Below are positions 63,833 through 64,000 of a stretch of 64,000 bases of DNA, in pieces. The stretch is taken from positions 1,674,001-1,738,000 of the forward strand of contig NZ_UGTA01000001.1 of assembly GCF_900454895.1 (NCBI RefSeq), read 5' to 3'. Position numbers and translations under genes: made by a program. This DNA is from Phocoenobacter uteri. Its GTDB lineage: Bacteria; Pseudomonadota; Gammaproteobacteria; Enterobacterales; Pasteurellaceae. The notes under the pieces were generated by a model. It worked only from the letters and a program-made list of their open reading frames with translations. It did no database searches and was not told the origin of the DNA. How positions within the stretch are numbered: the first letter of the stretch is position 1; every line of letters begins with the position of its first letter.

Positions 63833-64000
63833 ATGTATTCAAAAGAAACCAACAATTTGACTCCCTTTTTAACTTTTAATCGCCAGCAATGGGCTGAATT
63901 AAGAAAATCCGTTCCCCTAAAATTAACAGAACAAGATTTAAAACCCTTACTCGGTTTTGATGAAGATCTTTCTTTAACTGAGGTGAGTACAATCTATTTG
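63833..64000 (+). CDS. coaA: Pantothenate kinase, N-terminal part cut by the window edge
   Basis: The first 56 codons encode MYSKETNNLTPFLTFNRQQW and FDEDLSLTEVSTIYL, matching the start of E. coli CoaA (TPYLQFDRNQWAALRDSVP, NEDLSLEEVAEIYL). CoaA phosphorylates pantothenate, the first step of CoA synthesis. It is divergent from the tRNA-tuf operon; coaA also adjoins this tRNA cluster in E. coli. Confidence 0.93.
   Translation, partial: MYSKETNNLTPFLTFNRQQWAELRKSVPLKLTEQDLKPLLGFDEDLSLTEVSTIYL

Overview
This window is a chromosomal segment of a gammaproteobacterium of the family Pasteurellaceae. Protein sequences resemble Haemophilus/Actinobacillus orthologues, base composition is AT-rich, and DNA uptake signal sequences of the Actinobacillus pleuropneumoniae type (core ACAAGCGGT, often followed by an AT tract and TTTGCAAA) occur throughout, many in inverted pairs forming terminators. 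The subtype suggests the Actinobacillus/Mannheimia/Bibersteinia side of the family; the species cannot be fixed from the sequence alone. There is no prophage, insertion sequence or CRISPR array.

Layout. 1-3 kb: a UhpC/UhpT-like organophosphate transporter divergent from a DeoR-family regulator with a perfect CRP site between them, then kdsC. 3-11.3 kb: yggS, rsgA and the full rsxABCDGE (rnf) electron-transport operon; RsxC carries seven 41-residue repeats and RsxG carries two flavinylation-like motifs. 11.4-22.6 kb: an e(P4)-like acid phosphatase, lpxH, pflA, a MioC-like flavodoxin, ligA, zipA, cysZ, and yidC-yidD-rnpA-rpmH followed by roxA. 23-28.5 kb: a complete minus-strand rRNA operon (16S, tRNA-Ile, tRNA-Ala, 23S, 5S) with promoter, leader and terminator. 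28.6-38.8 kb: mutM, a lone potD, a TrmH-family methyltransferase, two small orphan genes that share a duplicated promoter/operator, a decayed toxin-antitoxin pair, a CydDC-like ABC exporter and a PTS EIIBC permease.

38.8-42.7 kb is the most unusual part. pyrD lies divergent from a three-gene unit: a class II aminoacyl-tRNA-synthetase core without an anticodon-binding domain, an OMP-decarboxylase-like protein and a short OPRTase-like protein. The unit is preceded by a 34-codon leader peptide whose stop codon lies inside an intrinsic terminator, as in attenuated pyr operons. The 3' end of the unit is repeated three times with its uptake-sequence terminator.

42.7-51 kb: lgt, a TSUP permease, rppH, a secreted purine nucleosidase-like protein with a PurR-like palindrome exactly between its promoter hexamers, gltX, four tRNA genes and the anaerobic ribonucleotide reductase nrdDG. 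51-60 kb: the spc and alpha ribosomal protein operons (rplN to rplQ, with secY and rpoA), detached from the S10 operon. 60-64 kb: radC-rpmB-rpmG, the tRNA-Thr/Tyr/Gly/Thr-tuf operon and the start of coaA.

Functionally this is mostly core genome (translation, secretion, envelope, redox). The accessory content worth attention is the attenuated pyr-like cassette, the repeat-bearing Rsx subunits, the paired operator around 32 kb and the purine nucleosidase.
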